In this document: positions 6,696 through 16,443 of the stretch, piece by piece | How positions within the stretch are numbered: position 1 is the first letter of the stretch | Layout: each line of letters begins with the position of its first letter | Assembly (NCBI GenBank): GCA_905215395.1 | Contig: CAJMQA010000011.1 | Location: 1-24,725, forward strand | Direction: 5' to 3' | From: an uncultured bacterium | GTDB lineage: Bacteria; Bacteroidota; Bacteroidia; Bacteroidales; Marinifilaceae | Length of the DNA: 24,725 nt | Position numbers and translations under genes: made by a program | Notes under the pieces: generated by a model | Told to the model about the DNA's origin: nothing | The model's database searches: none | The model's input: the letters and a program-made list of their open reading frames with translations, nothing else

Positions 6696-7847
6696 ATGGA
6701 TGAGGAAAATTTACTGATGTATACGATTGCTTACTGTAAAGGGGAACTGACAGAGGAGGACTACGTAAGATTAAAACAGTGGGTGACAGAAAAAAAGGGG
6801 AATCAGCAGAAGTTTGAACATTGGGTACAAGCTTATAAGCGTGGACGCCGGGTAGGGTGTTGGGAAGCTCTGGATGAGAGGCGGGCGTGGGAGCAGATTT
6901 CCGGTCGGATAGCTCCTGTTATTATAAGACCGCCCTGGCAGATATGGTGGCGTTATGCTGCTGTTTTGATATTACTGATAAGTTCCGGAGCATTGTATTA
7001 TTTTTTACAAATCCGGCATTCTGAGGGTTTAGTTTTAGCTCAAATAGAACCGGGCCGGCAAAAGGCAATTTTGCGTTTATCAGATGGAAGTGAGTATCGT
7101 CTGAATCCGGATACAACTTATATGTTGACAGAAGAGAATGGGGCTCGGATCGAATTTGGGGGAGAGGAGCGTATTACATATCATGTTGCTGAAGCTGACA
7201 GGGAACATTTGGTTTTCAATACGATCATTGTGCCCCGTGGAGGTGAATATTCCCTGATATTGGCTGATGGTTCGAAAGTGTGGTTAAACGCTGAGAGCGA
7301 GCTGACTTATCCCGCTGTATTTGCCGGGGAGGAAAGAAAAGTGAAGTTAAAAGGAGAGGCTTGCTTTGAAGTGGTTAAAGATTCTTTGCGTCCTTTTATA
7401 GTAGAAAGCCGGTATAATCAAGTGGAGGTATTGGGAACACGTTTTAATATTTCTGCTTATAATGATTATGGGCCGATACGGACAACTTTGATTCATGGAA
7501 AGGTAAAAGTTTCCAATGGACATGAAACATTGGTTCTGAACCCTGGACAGCAATCTGTTTGTCATAAAGAAGATATAGAAATCCGGGAGGTAGATACCGA
7601 TGTCGTTGTGGCATGGGTACACGGAACTTTTGAATTCGAAAATATGTCGTTGGGAGAGATTACAGATCAATTGGGCCGTTGGTACAATGTACATTTTTTA
7701 TATATGGCTCCTGAACTGAGAGAAATTACATTTACCGGTGCTGCGACCCGTTACCGGGAATTGGGGTTTATTTTGAGTATGCTGGAACAATTAGCTGATG
7801 TGCATTTCGTCGTGAAAGGAAATGCTATTCAGGTAGTGAAAAAATAA
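6696..7847 (+). CDS. FecR-family anti-sigma factor
   Basis: Inner-membrane anti-sigma factor expected to hold the preceding ECF sigma factor and release it on a signal from the SusC transducer. With the ATG at 6696 it has 383 residues: a cytosolic sigma-binding region (1-80), one transmembrane helix (about 86-104, after WWRY), a periplasmic FecR domain (about 178-275, with PRGGEYSLILADGSKVWLN at 180-198 and VLGTRFNISAY at 245-255), and a C-terminal DUF4974/STN-like domain (about 312-382). I prefer the ATG over an upstream in-frame TTG at 6654. That TTG lies only 2 bp after an AGGAGG-like sequence and adds 14 residues not typical of the family. The gene lies 123 bp after the sigma factor gene and is followed by a hairpin before the SusC gene. 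Confidence 0.92.
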   Translation: MDEENLLMYTIAYCKGELTEEDYVRLKQWVTEKKGNQQKFEHWVQAYKRGRRVGCWEALDERRAWEQISGRIAPVIIRPPWQIWWRYAAVLILLISSGALYYFLQIRHSEGLVLAQIEPGRQKAILRLSDGSEYRLNPDTTYMLTEENGARIEFGGEERITYHVAEADREHLVFNTIIVPRGGEYSLILADGSKVWLNAESELTYPAVFAGEERKVKLKGEACFEVVKDSLRPFIVESRYNQVEVLGTRFNISAYNDYGPIRTTLIHGKVKVSNGHETLVLNPGQQSVCHKEDIEIREVDTDVVVAWVHGTFEFENMSLGEITDQLGRWYNVHFLYMAPELREITFTGAATRYRELGFILSMLEQLADVHFVVKGNAIQVVKK

Positions 7848-7873
7848 GAAGGAGTGCTGGCACACTCCTTCTT
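7846..7873 (+). terminator. Hairpin after fecR, attenuator or weak terminator
   Basis: Perfect 11-bp arms at 7846-7856 and 7863-7873 enclose a 6-nt loop right after the fecR stop. There is no T run, so full termination is unlikely; partial attenuation or mRNA processing fits better. A second small hairpin (GCAATG/CATTGC, 7880-7885 and 7892-7897) follows at once, before the SusC gene. Confidence 0.5.
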
Positions 7874-7923
7874 CATCCCGCAATGCTGTAACATTGCATA
7901 ATTATGATCTAAACTACAAAATT

Positions 7924-10900
7924 ATGAAAAAAAAGAGAAAGAATCCACAAAAAGTACATCGGATTATGAAGCTGTGCTGTTTTTTCGTATTGGTTTTTAG
8001 CTTGCAGACGCAAGCATTGGTATTGGCACAAAACAAGGTGACTGTCGACATGAAAAACCGGAGTCTCCGTGAAATATTAAAAGTATTTAAAGAGCAAACG
8101 GGAATACATTTTATGTATAATACCCGGGAGGTCGATGTCAATTCTCAGGTATCGGTGGAAGTGTATGAAGCTCAGCTGGAAGAAGCTTTGGATAAACTTT
8201 TCACAGATTTGCCTTATCAATATAGCAAGGTCGAGGATTACATATTGATAATTCCTAAAAAAGAGAATGCAGTACAACAAGTGGAAATGAGGACTGTCAA
8301 AGGGAAAGTGGTGGATACGGACGGAAAGCCATTGCCTGGGGTATCTGTGGTAGTAAAAGGTACTGTTACAGGAGTTGCCACTGATAATGAAGGTAAGTTT
8401 GAGATTCGTTTGAATGCAGGGGAGGATGTTTTAATGTTTTCTTTTATAGGGATGCGTTCGCAAGAGGTAAAAGTCGGAAAAAGTGACTTGTATGTGGTCA
8501 TGGAGAGTGTGGCTGAGTTGATGCAGGAGGTTATTGTAACAACAGGATACCAGAATATTGAAAAGCGTAAACTTTCTTCCTCTGTTTTCACCGTAGACGG
8601 GGATCTCGTCAAAGAAGGGGCTGCCCTGGGATTGGACAATATGTTGCAAGGTAAGATCCCCGGGTTAAATGTCATGGGATCGACTTCAACGCCGGGAGCT
8701 GCAACCAAGATCAGAATTCGTGGCTCTTCAACTATTTCAGGGAACCGCGAACCTTTGTGGGTGGTGGACGGTTTTATTCTGGAAGACCCTGTTCAGATCA
8801 GCGCTGAGGAGTTGAATAGTCTGGATAATGTCAATCTGATCGGGAATGCAATTTCATCATTAAATCCTGAAGACATTGAACGGATTGATGTATTGAAAGA
8901 TGCATCGGCTACTGCAATTTACGGAGTGAAGGCAGCCAATGGTGTGATTGTGATTACGACTAAAAAAGGAAAACTAGGCAAACCGCGTATTACCTATTCT
9001 ATGAATCTGTCCATTAATGAACGTCCGGAGTATGACGGACTTTACCGGATGAATTCTAAAGAACGGATTGAGGTTTCTAAAGAGATTGAACAAAGGGGAT
9101 TACCTTTTGGATATCAACCGGCACGCGTTTCCTATGAAGGAGCTTTGATGGACTTGTACGACCGGGTTATAACTTATGATGAATTTTTGAAAAGGGTGAA
9201 ACGTTTGGAAGAGGTAAATACGGATTGGTTTGATATTATCTACCGGACTTCTTTTTCACAAAAACATAATATTTCCATATCGGGGGCTACGGACCGGATC
9301 AATTACTATTTTTCCGGTGCTTTTCAGAATACGCCGGCAACCGTAAGGGGCACCGGAGTCAAACAATTCAATGGTTTGATGAAATTAGGGGTGAGTTTAT
9401 TATCAAATTTGAAGGTAGAGTTGCAAATGCGGGCTTCTACAGATGATAAAGATTATTTACATTCCTCTGTTTCTCCGTATTCCTATGCTTATAAAACATC
9501 CCGGGCAATACCTGCTTATAATGAAGACGGAACATTGGCATATTACAATAGAACGCAAGGATTTGAACAGCCTTTGGTATATAATATCCTCAATGAAATG
9601 GGGCATACAGGCAGGAAAGTGGAAGGGAGTAATCTGAATTTTAATGCGAATGTACGTTGGGAGATTATTCCGAAATTGCGTTTGACAGGTGCATTGAGTT
9701 ATAGCCGTGCTAATACAGATGAAAAAGAATGGTTTGATGAACAATCTTATTATGCCGCTCAGTTGCGGGATTATAACTATGGACTGGAATTACCTTCGAG
9801 TGAGGTGTGGCAGCAAGAAAGGTGTAAATTGCCTTACGGAGGTGGACTCCGGAATACCGATACCAGGAATATGGCTTATACAGTCCGGGCACAAATTGAT
9901 TATTCTTTTAATTTCCTGACGGATCATGAAGTGACAGTGGTGGCCGGGACAGAGGCACGGTCTTCAAAATACAAGGGATTAGGTGCTATACAGTATGGTT
10001 ATTTACCTGACCGGGGAGAGAAATTTGTGGTTATAGATCCGGTGCAGTGGCCTAAATATGGAGAGCTGGTCCGGCAAAATCCGAATAAGATTACCAATAC
10101 TCTGACAAATGTCATGTCCTGGTACGGTACTTTTACATATGCCTATAAGAGACGTTATATTGCTAATTTTAATGTGCGTGCCGACGGTTCAAATAAATTC
10201 GGGCAGGATAAGAGCAATCGTTTTTTACCGGTATGGTCGGCTTCGGCACGCTGGAATGTGCATGAAGAGTCCTTCCTGAAAAATATAATGTGGCTGAATC
10301 TGTTTGCTTTCCGGGGCTCTTATGGAGTGCAGGGAAATGTTTCTCCTGATCAGACTCCGAATTTACTGGTACAACTGGGCTCTTTTGATGCTGTTTCCAA
10401 ACAGTATGTATCCCGGTTGTCTAAATTGCCGAATCCGATGCTGAGATGGGAGAAAACGACTTCCTATAATTTGGGTATTGATTTCGCTTTTTTGGACAAC
10501 AGGATCAGTGGTAGTGTTGAAGTGTACCAGAAAAAGGGAAAGGATCAGATTATTTCAAAGGCAGTTTCAACCACAACAGGCAGCTCTACCATGTCGCTGA
10601 ATGCCGGTAATTTGGAAAATAAAGGATATGAAGTGGTATTGAACCTGATTCCGGTACAGACAAAAAACATTACCTGGGCGTTGAATATGAATGGGGCCCG
10701 GAACGTCAATCGTGTAACTAAATCAGGTATCACGACAGATTACGGATATAAAGAGTACTTGAATGGCGTTGCTATTATTCCGGGTGAGGCCTTAAATACT
10801 TTTTATTCTTATAAGTTTGATAAACTGGATGGGAATGGATTACCTACCTTTAAGGACATAGAGGAAACCGATGGAATTACTCAGGAAGAGATGTTTCAGA

Positions 10901-11475
10901 AAGTGTTTTCACATTCCGGAACGCGGATTCCTGATATTACCGGAGGATTCGGTACCAGTGTTTCCTATAAAAATCTGACAATAGGAGGTTTCTTTTCCTA
11001 CAGTTTGGGAACTAAAATCCGGTTGAACGATTTGTATAGCGATACCGGACAGAAGTTACCTCAGCCACAGCAGAATATGAACAAAGCTTTTGTAGATCGC
11101 TGGAGAACATCCGGTGATGAGAATCGCACCAATATACCTGTTCTGAGCGTTGATCCGATGAAAATGTATGGATATGGAGTTGATCGTACTATTGAAATTG
11201 CCGATAATGGCTGGGAAATGTATAATAAAAGTGATTTACGGGTTGCATCGGGAAACTATCTGAGATTGAAAAACTTGTATTTACGGTATCGGCTAGGTGA
11301 GAAAATCTGCCATAAAGTATATGCTAAAAGTATCAATTTAAAATTTGAAGCAACCAATTTATGGCTGTTGGCTGATAAAAAACTGAAAGGACAGGATCCG
11401 GAACAGTTGACGCTGGGAGGCGCTTCGACACCTCCGACTTCCTCTTATACATTGGGATTGGATATAACCTTTTAA
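7924..11475 (+). CDS. SusC/RagA-like TonB-linked outer-membrane receptor with STN signalling domain
   Basis: A 1183-residue outer-membrane, TonB-dependent importer that also transduces a signal. From the ATG at 7924 the order is: basic stretch and signal peptide (to about 36, ending ALVLAQ), STN domain (about 38-112), carboxypeptidase-D regulatory-like beta domain (about 125-193, KGKVVDTDGKPLPGVSVVVK), TonB-box-like EVIVTTGYQ at 202-210, plug domain (about 215-360, with QGKIPGLNV, IRIRGSSTISG and LWVVDGF), then the 22-strand barrel ending in a typical aromatic LGLDITF. The STN domain is what normally contacts FecR in the periplasm, and the sigma/anti-sigma pair is directly upstream. An upstream in-frame TTG at 7894 is unlikely as the start because it sits in a hairpin arm. 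The SusD gene follows after 10 bp. Confidence 0.95.
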   Translation: MKKKRKNPQKVHRIMKLCCFFVLVFSLQTQALVLAQNKVTVDMKNRSLREILKVFKEQTGIHFMYNTREVDVNSQVSVEVYEAQLEEALDKLFTDLPYQYSKVEDYILIIPKKENAVQQVEMRTVKGKVVDTDGKPLPGVSVVVKGTVTGVATDNEGKFEIRLNAGEDVLMFSFIGMRSQEVKVGKSDLYVVMESVAELMQEVIVTTGYQNIEKRKLSSSVFTVDGDLVKEGAALGLDNMLQGKIPGLNVMGSTSTPGAATKIRIRGSSTISGNREPLWVVDGFILEDPVQISAEELNSLDNVNLIGNAISSLNPEDIERIDVLKDASATAIYGVKAANGVIVITTKKGKLGKPRITYSMNLSINERPEYDGLYRMNSKERIEVSKEIEQRGLPFGYQPARVSYEGALMDLYDRVITYDEFLKRVKRLEEVNTDWFDIIYRTSFSQKHNISISGATDRINYYFSGAFQNTPATVRGTGVKQFNGLMKLGVSLLSNLKVELQMRASTDDKDYLHSSVSPYSYAYKTSRAIPAYNEDGTLAYYNRTQGFEQPLVYNILNEMGHTGRKVEGSNLNFNANVRWEIIPKLRLTGALSYSRANTDEKEWFDEQSYYAAQLRDYNYGLELPSSEVWQQERCKLPYGGGLRNTDTRNMAYTVRAQIDYSFNFLTDHEVTVVAGTEARSSKYKGLGAIQYGYLPDRGEKFVVIDPVQWPKYGELVRQNPNKITNTLTNVMSWYGTFTYAYKRRYIANFNVRADGSNKFGQDKSNRFLPVWSASARWNVHEESFLKNIMWLNLFAFRGSYGVQGNVSPDQTPNLLVQLGSFDAVSKQYVSRLSKLPNPMLRWEKTTSYNLGIDFAFLDNRISGSVEVYQKKGKDQIISKAVSTTTGSSTMSLNAGNLENKGYEVVLNLIPVQTKNITWALNMNGARNVNRVTKSGITTDYGYKEYLNGVAIIPGEALNTFYSYKFDKLDGNGLPTFKDIEETDGITQEEMFQKVFSHSGTRIPDITGGFGTSVSYKNLTIGGFFSYSLGTKIRLNDLYSDTGQKLPQPQQNMNKAFVDRWRTSGDENRTNIPVLSVDPMKMYGYGVDRTIEIADNGWEMYNKSDLRVASGNYLRLKNLYLRYRLGEKICHKVYAKSINLKFEATNLWLLADKKLKGQDPEQLTLGGASTPPTSSYTLGLDITF

Positions 11476-11485
11476 ATTGTAAGTC

Positions 11486-12922
11486 ATGAAAAAAAATATA
11501 CTTTTATTGTGGGTAGTTATGACCTTTTTTACTTCCTGTTCGGATTTTCTGGAGGAAAAATCTCAGGATCTGATTATTCCGAAAACAGTGAAAGATTACC
11601 GGGAACTGCTTTTCGGAGAAGCATACCTGCGTGAGACCACTTCTATACATACCTGGCTGGATCTGATGACCGATGATGTAAAGGAAAATATCAAAGGGAG
11701 TATTATCGGGACAGACACCAGGACTAAAGTATTCGGATATTATACCTGGCAGCCGAAAGCAGAGGAAACTATCGTCGGCGCCTTAAATGCCGATTTGTCC
11801 TGGAAGACCTATTACCACTCTATTTTGATTTGTAATGTAGTCCTGAATGATATCGGGGATATTTCCGGTAGTCAGGCGGAGAAAGAGGATCTGAAAGCAG
11901 AAGCTTATGCTATGCGGGCATACTCTTATTTTATGCTGGTCAATTTATATGGAGTCCCTTATAACAAAGCTACGGCATCAACAGATTTAGGAGTTCCTGT
12001 TAACGATGTGACAGGTATGGAGGACCGGCAGTTTAAACGTGAAAGTGTGGCACGTATTTACAAGCAAATAGAAGATGATTTGGCGGAGTCTGTTAAATGT
12101 TTTAAGGCTTCGAATCTGAAAAAAACTTATTTCCGATGGAATCTTCCGGCTGTTTATCTGCTTGCTTCCCGGGTGAGTTTATATAAAAAAGAATACGATA
12201 AGGTGATCGAGTATGCTACAAATGTGATCGCCACTAATCCTCAGATTTACAATCTGGCCATTAAAAGTGGTGAGGATGTTTTTTTGAATGAGAAAAATCC
12301 GGAAATATTATTTACATATGGAGATTATTTGATCAGCTTTTATGCACGTATGGCGAAATGTAATTTTCCGATGTCAGATGCTTTATACACTTTATATGGT
12401 GGTACTAATGATTTACGTCTTGGGGCTTTCTTTTATAAGAGAAGTTCATACTATGTGGCTTATAAAAATGAGCTGGCAACGACAACCGGTGCTTACGGAT
12501 TTGCACTGAGAACAGCAGAGGCTTATCTGAACCGTGCGGAAGCCTATGCTGAGACGGGTGAAAAAGAAAAAGCATTAAATGATCTGAAATCTATACGTTT
12601 GAACCGTTTGAAAGTGTATAAAGATCTGGAGGCTGATACAAAAGAAGATGCGGTTTTACGTGTCAGGGAAGAGAGAAGGCGGGAATTGTGTTTTGAGTTT
12701 CACAGATGGTTTGATTTGAGACGGTGGGACCAACCCCGTATCGAACATACCTTCACCCGCGATATCAAGAAACCGGATGAAGTAGAGAAATATGTGCTGG
12801 AGAAAAACGATCCTGCTTACACCCTTCCAATACCCACTTCAGTGATGGATTATGAACCGAATCTACAGGATAATCCTCGTCCGGTGCGTCCGGATCTGAA
12901 TCAGCCTGTGGAAGAGCAGTAG
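11486..12922 (+). CDS. SusD/RagB-family nutrient-binding lipoprotein
   Basis: A 478-residue surface lipoprotein that forms the lid over the SusC barrel and captures the substrate. The signal peptide ends with lipobox TSC, lipidated at Cys18, followed by SDFLEE, acidic residues compatible with surface export. Family landmarks are the N-terminal DLIIPKTVKDYRELL region, helical repeats with AEAYAMRAYSYFMLVNLYG (about 142-160), RTAEAYLNRAEAYAETGE near residue 350, the C-terminal RREELCFEFHRWFDLRRW-type motif (here RRRELCFEFHRWFDLRRW) and the closing LPIPTSVMDYEPNLQDNPR. The gene is intact and co-directional with the SusC gene 10 bp upstream. The ligand cannot be predicted from the sequence, but the neighbouring protease and mannosidase point to a glycoprotein. 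Confidence 0.94.
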   Translation: MKKNILLLWVVMTFFTSCSDFLEEKSQDLIIPKTVKDYRELLFGEAYLRETTSIHTWLDLMTDDVKENIKGSIIGTDTRTKVFGYYTWQPKAEETIVGALNADLSWKTYYHSILICNVVLNDIGDISGSQAEKEDLKAEAYAMRAYSYFMLVNLYGVPYNKATASTDLGVPVNDVTGMEDRQFKRESVARIYKQIEDDLAESVKCFKASNLKKTYFRWNLPAVYLLASRVSLYKKEYDKVIEYATNVIATNPQIYNLAIKSGEDVFLNEKNPEILFTYGDYLISFYARMAKCNFPMSDALYTLYGGTNDLRLGAFFYKRSSYYVAYKNELATTTGAYGFALRTAEAYLNRAEAYAETGEKEKALNDLKSIRLNRLKVYKDLEADTKEDAVLRVREERRRELCFEFHRWFDLRRWDQPRIEHTFTRDIKKPDEVEKYVLEKNDPAYTLPIPTSVMDYEPNLQDNPRPVRPDLNQPVEEQ

Positions 12923-12957
12923 TGAAACGATGAGTATTAATTTGAAAAATCAATGTT

Positions 12958-13842
12958 ATGAAGAGTAGATGTTTGTTATATATATTGATAGCATTCTTTT
13001 TTTCTTCCTGTTATCAGGAAGAAGATATAGCTGGTGAACAAGGGTTTCCGAAATATAAAGTGGAGGATAGTTCCGATCCTATAGATCATTTTATATACGA
13101 ATTTTATCAAAAATATAATTCATTCATTTTGTATAAGTATGAAGATGTGGATTATATGTGGAATATGAGCAGTGTTTTGCCGGTAAATCTGGTCAGGCAG
13201 ACAGAGAAGGACTGTTTAAAGGAAGGCGTTCAGTTTATGGAGAGTGTATTCTTTAAATATTATGGAGATCAGTTTAAAAAGGATTATTTCCCTTTTAAGA
13301 TTTTAATGGCTGATTCTGTTCAGATTGTGAAAAGTGGTACCTTGTATCCCAATGAACCAGCGACTGCCGGGCTTAGTTTTATAAGTATCGGAAATATCCG
13401 CCAGGGAATTGGTGAGATATCAAAAGACAGGCTGATCTATTTAAGAGGAGAAATCAATGCTGTATATTGGGCCAATGTTTTATACGATAACGATCGGATT
13501 ACGCTACCGGAAGCTTTTTGGAGTATCAGTGAGGATTACTACGGAATAAATCTGAAGAATCTCGATGAAAATGAGGATATTGCAGCTCCTGATATCGACG
13601 TTAAAAAGTACGGTTTCTGGGAACAGTCACCTGAAAGTGTAAATCCTAAATATTATTGTATGGCTCCAAAGCAGACTTTGGATTTATATCAGTTTATTAA
13701 AATGATTACTACACATACTCAGGTAGAAATGGAGGCTCTCATTGCTCCCTATAGTAAATTGAAAGACAAGTATTACCTATTGGTCAGCCAGCTAAAGAAT
13801 GTTTATGGGGTAGATATACAAGCTATTGGTAACGACAATTAA
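12958..13842 (+). CDS. Metallohydrolase-like lipoprotein without an HExxH site
   Basis: A 294-residue lipoprotein with lipobox SSC (Cys18) followed by YQEED, an acidic signal typical of surface export. The N-terminal half (DHFIYEFYQKYNSFILYKYE, then a D-x-x-W-N-x-S-x-x-L-P-V segment) resembles the substrate-import-associated zinc metallohydrolase lipoproteins that often follow SusCD pairs in Bacteroidetes. Those carry a His-rich HExxH segment. Here I find no HExxH anywhere; the equivalent stretch appears to be YLRGEINAVYW at 161-171, where both His are absent. If the family assignment is right, the protein is catalytically dead and may act as a binding or scaffolding subunit. It lies 35 bp after the SusD gene and 16 bp before an intact metzincin gene. 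Confidence 0.65.
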   Translation: MKSRCLLYILIAFFFSSCYQEEDIAGEQGFPKYKVEDSSDPIDHFIYEFYQKYNSFILYKYEDVDYMWNMSSVLPVNLVRQTEKDCLKEGVQFMESVFFKYYGDQFKKDYFPFKILMADSVQIVKSGTLYPNEPATAGLSFISIGNIRQGIGEISKDRLIYLRGEINAVYWANVLYDNDRITLPEAFWSISEDYYGINLKNLDENEDIAAPDIDVKKYGFWEQSPESVNPKYYCMAPKQTLDLYQFIKMITTHTQVEMEALIAPYSKLKDKYYLLVSQLKNVYGVDIQAIGNDN

Positions 13843-13858
13843 TTATAAATCAGAAGAT

Positions 13859-16420
13859 ATGAATAAGAAGATTTTGTATTTAACTATTTTCGTCCTGGTG
13901 CTGTGCCTGTCAGTCGGAGCGGAAGATTTTAAGAAAAAGAATAAGAGTGGCAAGAAAGATGTCGCTGCAGCATTTACGGATGCCGCTAAAAAGGAGAAAA
14001 CCAAAGAGGAAGGGTATAGTAAGATTATTACAAAAGATGCAAAAACTAAGAAGGGGTTGATTACTGTACATATGGTAAAAAGTACCCTATATCTGGAGAT
14101 TCCTTTGGATTTGATGGGGAAACAGTTGTTGTTTGCAGGACGTGTGGCGGAAATCAGCAATAATAAAGATGTGATTGCCGGACAAATGCCACAGGATCCG
14201 ATGTTGGTAGAGTGGAGCCGGGACGATGAAAAGGTGTATTTACAAAATAATATCAGCAGGGCGGTTTGTGATGAGAATGAGCCGATAGCTCTTTCTCTGG
14301 AGAAGAATAATCTGAAACCGGTGATCCGGGCTTTCCCGATCAAGGCTTTTAATAAAGATTCCAGTGCTGTCGTGATCGATGCAACCAAATTATTTTGTGC
14401 TGATGAAAAACCTGTTTCTCCTTTTATTCCGGCCTCTCCTTTCGATGCGTTGTTTGGAATGAAAAAGATGAAAGGAGTTTTTAAAGCCGATTTGTCTTCC
14501 ATTATGGACTTCAAGGCTTTTCCTCAGAATATTTCAGTAAAAAGCAGGGTTGCCTATACTGTGAATGGGGAACCCTTTACCGCTGTGGTCAATTTATCGA
14601 TGATCTTATTACCTGATAAACCGATGCGCCCCAGGATACTGGATCCGCGAATGGGATATTTTTCAGATCGGAAGGTGTTGTACTCTACCGATAAGGACCA
14701 AAGTGAGAAAATTGCATATGTAAATCGCTGGCGTATCGAACCTAAACCGGAAGACCTGGAAAAATACAAGAGAGGGGAGTTGGTTGAACCTGCAAAACCT
14801 ATTGTTTTCTATGTAGATAATGCTTTGCCTGAAAAGTGGAAGAAATATATTAAGCTGGGCATAGAGGACTGGCAACCTGCTTTCGAAGCTATTGGTTTTA
14901 AAAATGCTATTGTTGCAAAAGACTTTCCGGTAGACGATCCCGATTTTGATCCGGATGATATTCGTTATTCCTGTTTCAGATATGCAACGACGACAGTGGC
15001 GAATGCAATGGGACCGTCCTGGACAGATCCCCGTTCAGGAGAAATTATACAAGGATCAGTTTATATGTATCACGATGTGTTGAAATTGTTGCACAACTGG
15101 AAATTTGTTCAGACGGCACAAGTTGACCCTAAAGCCCGGGCTGCTGTTTTCGATGAAGAGACCATGGGAGCAAGCCTGCGTTATGTCGCTTCTCATGAGA
15201 TAGGACATACACTGGGACTTATGCATAACATGAGAGCCTCTTACTCTATTCCGGTGGATTCTTTGCGTTCGCCGGGTTTTACGGAAAAATATGGCACTAC
15301 TACTTCAATTATGGATTATGCCCGGAATAACTATGTAGCACAACCGGAGGACAAGGATGTCAGACTGATTCCTCCGCTTTTGGGAATATATGATATATTT
15401 ATGATTAAATTGGGATATGCTCCGGTTTACGATGCCCAAACACCTGCCGATGAGTATGCCACTATCAATAAATGGATTCTGGAAAAGGCTGATAACCCTA
15501 TGTATACCTATGGAGAACAACAGGTCTTGGGAACTTTAGATCCTGCATCCCAGTCAGAATCATTGGGTGACGATGCTGTGAAAGCCAGTCGGTATGGTAT
15601 AAAAAACCTCCGTTACATTATGGACCATTTGTTGGAATGGAGTGCTGTGGAAAACCGTCCTTACACTCAGACCAGCGAATTATATTCTGAACTCACTAAA
15701 CAGTATCAGCGGTATATGGGACATTGTATGGCTTATATCGGAGGTTTGTATCTGTATAAGCCCGTGGCCGGGGATCAGCAGAAAGGTTTTGTTCCGGTAT
15801 CCCGGGCGAAACAGAAAGAGGTGGTTCAATTCTTTTTCAACGAATTTAAGGAACAGCCGAAATGGATGGCACCTCGGGAATTGATGACGCTTTTTGATCC
15901 GAATAATGATATGGTAGCCAATTTGCAGGCCAATATATTGCGGAATTTGTTGAATAGCTCGACTTTGGGAAAAGTGGGTATCAATGCAAAATATTCCGAA
16001 AAGCCTTATACACAGAAAGAGTATATGGAGGACCTTTATCAGGGAGTTTGGAGTAAGACATTGCAGGGAAAAGCATTGGACAGATACGAACGTAATCTGC
16101 AATATGCATATGTGCAGTATCTCTTGAAGGAAATGGAGCTGACAAAAGAAACTGAAAAATCAAAAGGGTTTTCTTTGGGTAGTTTTTATACAGAAGAAAT
16201 ACTTATGCCTTGCCAGTGTTATGAACATCGGCTCCGAATGGCTGAGCAGATGAGTGGAAATACAAAAGAAGCCGATCTGAAGATCAATGCCAAGACTTTG
16301 TATTACGGGCAATTGGTGAAATTGCGGGAATTATTGAAGAATAAGAGGGTTACTGCAACAGGCGATGACCGCAGTCATTATGATTATCTTTATTATGAGT
16401 TGTCAAATTCTTTAAAATAA
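13859..16420 (+). CDS. Zinc-dependent metzincin-type metalloprotease (DUF5117/DUF4953 family)
   Basis: An 853-residue secreted protein with a signal peptide (1-21, ending LSVGAE) and a Lys-rich segment after it. It matches the large Bacteroidetes zinc-dependent metalloproteases that combine N-terminal DUF5118/DUF5117-like regions with a C-terminal DUF4953 catalytic region. The zinc site is intact: HEIGHTLGLMH at 446-456 supplies three His and the catalytic Glu, followed by a Met-turn, SIMDY at 483-487. I chose the ATG at 13859. The longer frame starts with TTG at 13826, overlaps the previous gene and lacks a signal peptide at its N-terminus. It is probably periplasmic or surface-exposed and would cut the protein part of the imported or bound substrate. 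A strong terminator follows. Confidence 0.9.
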   Translation: MNKKILYLTIFVLVLCLSVGAEDFKKKNKSGKKDVAAAFTDAAKKEKTKEEGYSKIITKDAKTKKGLITVHMVKSTLYLEIPLDLMGKQLLFAGRVAEISNNKDVIAGQMPQDPMLVEWSRDDEKVYLQNNISRAVCDENEPIALSLEKNNLKPVIRAFPIKAFNKDSSAVVIDATKLFCADEKPVSPFIPASPFDALFGMKKMKGVFKADLSSIMDFKAFPQNISVKSRVAYTVNGEPFTAVVNLSMILLPDKPMRPRILDPRMGYFSDRKVLYSTDKDQSEKIAYVNRWRIEPKPEDLEKYKRGELVEPAKPIVFYVDNALPEKWKKYIKLGIEDWQPAFEAIGFKNAIVAKDFPVDDPDFDPDDIRYSCFRYATTTVANAMGPSWTDPRSGEIIQGSVYMYHDVLKLLHNWKFVQTAQVDPKARAAVFDEETMGASLRYVASHEIGHTLGLMHNMRASYSIPVDSLRSPGFTEKYGTTTSIMDYARNNYVAQPEDKDVRLIPPLLGIYDIFMIKLGYAPVYDAQTPADEYATINKWILEKADNPMYTYGEQQVLGTLDPASQSESLGDDAVKASRYGIKNLRYIMDHLLEWSAVENRPYTQTSELYSELTKQYQRYMGHCMAYIGGLYLYKPVAGDQQKGFVPVSRAKQKEVVQFFFNEFKEQPKWMAPRELMTLFDPNNDMVANLQANILRNLLNSSTLGKVGINAKYSEKPYTQKEYMEDLYQGVWSKTLQGKALDRYERNLQYAYVQYLLKEMELTKETEKSKGFSLGSFYTEEILMPCQCYEHRLRMAEQMSGNTKEADLKINAKTLYYGQLVKLRELLKNKRVTATGDDRSHYDYLYYELSNSLK

Positions 16421-16443
16421 GATATATTTAATTCCGGTATGGG

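Noticed and set aside
13826..13858. Upstream start of the metalloprotease overlapping the lipoprotein gene
   Set aside because: The codon is TTG and the extra residues would bury the signal peptide; the ATG at 13859 gives a standard secreted N-terminus.
13843..14514. 223-codon minus-strand frame opposite the metalloprotease gene
   Set aside because: It lies wholly antisense to a well-supported gene, is rich in Ser/Phe/Ile typical of shadow frames and shows no family motif.
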